64,000 nucleotides of DNA from Cryptomeria japonica (Eukaryota > Streptophyta > Pinopsida > Cupressales > Cupressaceae): positions 687,450,583 through 687,514,582 of the forward strand of contig NC_081412.1 in the NCBI RefSeq assembly GCF_030272615.1. Direction: 5' to 3'. Made by a program: the position numbers and the translations under genes. Every line of letters starts with the position of its first letter. Within the stretch, counting starts at the first letter, position 1. The notes beneath the pieces are model-generated. The model ran no database searches and was not told the origin of the DNA. It saw nothing but the letters and a program-made list of their open reading frames with translations. Shown piece by piece: positions 61,542 to 64,000 of the stretch.

Positions 61542-64000
61542 TTAATGTGCGAGCAGCGCATTGGTTCAAAGAAAATTTGATGTCTAGGAGATGTCAGTTC
61601 TGAACTTGATTGATCACGAACTACCTAAAAAAGCGAGGTGTTTAGTTTGATTCGAAGCGACAAAGTTGAATAAAGTCTAATTAACGTGATACCGTTCTGT
61701 AACTTGATTGAACTTGGGAACGATAGAAAACAAAAGATACCGAACTTGAACTTGATTGATCAAGAAGCGGATCTTACTGATCTAGAACTTGATTGAACTT
61801 AGATACAGTGAGTGATGATAAAAATTGATCTTGAACATGATTGATCAAGACACGATGAAGATAAACTGTTCAGCTTGATCAAGAAACGAACAAAACGTAA
61901 CACCTATTTAGATTTAGCATGATCGAAGATACTCTTTCAACCCTCGATTGAGTTTAAACGAATAATCAGCTTGATGAAAAGCGATGAAACTGATTGACAT
62001 TAAGAGATTGATTCAGATGATTGAGAGATCTCAACTTGATATAAAGCGATGAAGTTGAGATGCCCCTAGCGATGAGGTCTTATTTGATTGATTTTCTTTA
62101 GTTGAAAAAGATTTTTGCTCGACTTTCGATGAAGATTTGAAAATTTTCCTTGACATTTGAAGATGTGAGGTCATAAGGTCACGAGTATGCCCCCTCGGGA
62201 GCAAAATCGAAAGATAGCGAGGGTACATGATGATAGGCAATTTTTTAGCGATGATAAGTTGTTTGAGCACAAATTGATTCAGAGGAATTTTTAAAAATTT
62301 TGCATTGATTGATAAGAAATTGAGCGCAAAGTTGATTTGTAGAAATTAAATTGAGATTCAGCGTTGATTCATGAGAAATTGAGTGCAATTAGAAGAGAGA
62401 ATGAGCATTTGATGAAAAGCGCTAAGTGGTCCAAATTTTAAAATTGACTAGCAAAATGATCTTGATTTTCGATTTCGATCCCGAAAATGGACTCAGGACA
62501 ACCGATTTACAAGCTCGTGATTTGATTTCATCGTACTTGTGTTGATGGATTATGAGATGTTGTTCTATATGCTTTATTCTATATGTATGCATTTCCTTTC
62601 AGTATAGATGAATGAATGTGAATGAGTATTGGTGTCTATTTTTCTTTCTTTTCATATACAAATAAATGAATGTGAATGAGTAATGTAAAAAAAAAAATTC
62701 ATTTTTCTATGCAATAAGATGAATGCAAATGAATGATAGTGAATGTATGAATCTATATAATATGCTTATGTATGCAGCTAAACATCTCGAAACACAAGTA
62801 CTCGATCAGAGAAATGATGAAAAGAGACCACTTAGCGAAGAAATGATGACGCTCCAACTCTCATTCAGCAGACAAAGAGGAAGCATTGTTACTATACCGA
62901 AATCACTCCAAATTCACAAAATGCAGAATGAAATGCAATCCTAAACCTAGTCACTGGATTTGAACAGCTTAATTTTCATCATTGAGTGTTTTACAATTAT
63001 AGCAGGCAGAATAGAGTTCATTTCTTTTCATGTGCAATATTAAGGATCTTGTCCGCAATGACCTTTTTTCGTTCATATCCTTGGATAGATTTCGTAGGGA
63101 CTTGGATTGCATGATAAAGAACTTTCCTCAAAACGAACAAAGAAATGATATGGACCTCCCTGTAGCATTCAAATAAGCAGAGTTGAGGTATGTGAGGTGA
63201 TTCCACCTTGATGTGAAGGCTCTTATCATAGACACCCAGCTAATTTAGATGTTTCCAAATCATTGGGATCATTCTTACAAGCAAAAAAACGAAAATATTA
63301 TGCCCCCAATCCTTGCTCCTCTTAGTCACAATAGACTTCCTCGAGTTACTCAAAGGGATAATAATCAAAAACCAATATAAAAGACAACACACGGAAAATT
63401 TTCATGCATATCTCAAACAACTTAGTGATTGTTTTCAGTTTTGTTGTTTTGCTTGTTAACTCAGTGATTAAACTCTTCAGTAGTCAGGAGACAGGTAACT
63501 GACTCGGAGTGGATGACCAGGCTTCAGTAATGTAAGATTGACTTGGTTGACATTGCTTAGGACATGTAATGTGCTCTTGTCAATTACCTAAGACTAGGAC
63601 ATTGATCAGTTTCAAGCCATGAGGGTTCCAACGAACTAGGATGTTACCAAAGTGACTGAAATATGTACAAGCGAAAGCAAAGATGCATGAAAGTGGGAAT
63701 GCCAACGTTGCGTTGATAGATGGAGCGCTTGAGTACAAGAGGCGCCTGTTTGCTAGGTTTTCACCTGCTTGGCAGAGATGCATATATATTTTTTTACCAA
63801 GGTGCCTGTTTACCAGGTTTTCACCAGGGCATTTTCTCACTTTTTTCCTTTTTTTCTTCTATTTTTCTTTTTCTCTTTTTTTTTCATCTTTTTTGAATTT
63901 CTTCAGGATGTTTTCTGATTTTTATGATTTCTTCAAGACATTTTTTTATTTTTAGGATTTTTTCAAGACTTTTTCTGATTTTTGTGATTTCTTTAGGAGT
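61542..64000. other. Spacer upstream of the polypurine tract of element J
   Basis: It is non-coding as far as can be seen. 61590-62080 has many CTTGATTGATCAAG-like motifs; 62540-62760 is rich in GAATGAATG; 63740-63830 has two copies of GCCTGTTT(G/A)C(T/C)AGGTTTTCACC, which also occurs at 46690 in element F. The end (63840-64000) is a T-rich, C-poor run. Small open frames here are not supported as genes. Confidence 0.6.

Larger units (their letters stand above)
60449..64000 (-). mobile_element. Element J: second Tat-like element, 3' LTR and spacer only in window
   Basis: A 3' LTR at 60449-61523, a polypurine tract at 61524-61541 and about 2.4 kb of spacer resemble the 3' part of element F. 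GTATC at 60444-60448 is the probable target site. Its pol should begin to the right of the window. Unlike F, it has no recognisable antisense PMD ORF in the 2.4 kb seen. Confidence 0.72.

Noticed and set aside
63683-63955. Open frame of 90 codons at the right edge with a Phe-rich C-terminus
   Set aside because: The Phe run is the translation of a T-rich spacer that has a counterpart at 46740-46880 in element F. There is no gene evidence.

Overview
The window is plant nuclear DNA made entirely of nested LTR retrotransposons. I see no host gene, RNA gene or CRISPR array. The load of old, long-LTR Ty3/gypsy (chromovirus, Athila-like, Tat-like) and Ty1/copia (Sirevirus-like) elements suggests a large-genome seed plant, probably a gymnosperm such as a conifer. 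That host is an inference; no gene in the window fixes it.

Layout. (A) The oldest layer is a + strand copia element at 24139-31177: part of its 5' LTR, a tRNA-Met primer site, gag and the protease/pre-integrase region, cut off at 31177. Other elements sit inside it. (B) 1-24138 is a minus-strand chromovirus (gag-PR-RT-RH-INT-chromodomain) with LTRs of nearly 3.9 kb. Its 5' LTR is split by (C), a complete + strand Athila-like element at 8871-21007 with target duplication AATAT and an env-like region. The gag of C is split by (D), a Sirevirus-like solo LTR at 10876-11995 with duplication TCTGT. (E) 25686-29476 is a short non-autonomous Sirevirus-like element in the leader of A (duplication GACTC). 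(F) 31178-60448 is a minus-strand Tat-lineage element that cuts A. It has gag, PR, a G-patch motif, RT, two RNase H domains, INT and an antisense plant-mobile-domain ORF. Inside F are (G) a non-autonomous gag-protease element at 31853-39672 with an intact 1141-codon ORF (GGAAG), (H) a solo LTR at 43575-45237 (CTTTA), (I) a pol-less Sirevirus-like element at 49240-55888 (GAGA plus one differing base) and (J) a second Tat-like element from 60449 to the window end, inserted in the gag of F.

How they work together. Most coding regions are decayed, and the stop codons can mostly be explained as CAG/CAA or CGA codons whose methylated cytosines became thymine. The exception is G: its gag-protease frame is open for 3.4 kb and its LTRs differ at only about 17 positions by eye. 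It lacks RT, RNase H and integrase, so it would have to be mobilised by a related autonomous element. E and I likewise lack pol but keep primer sites, polypurine tracts and 3' ORF remnants.

Non-coding features that stand out are GC-rich hairpins of the form GGACC...GGTCC repeated in the LTRs and leader of G and in H, duplicated polypurine tracts, a palindrome-rich CTACC/GGTAG array in the chromovirus LTRs, and several short tandem duplications. Junctions and duplications were read by eye; percent identities and domain names were not computed.
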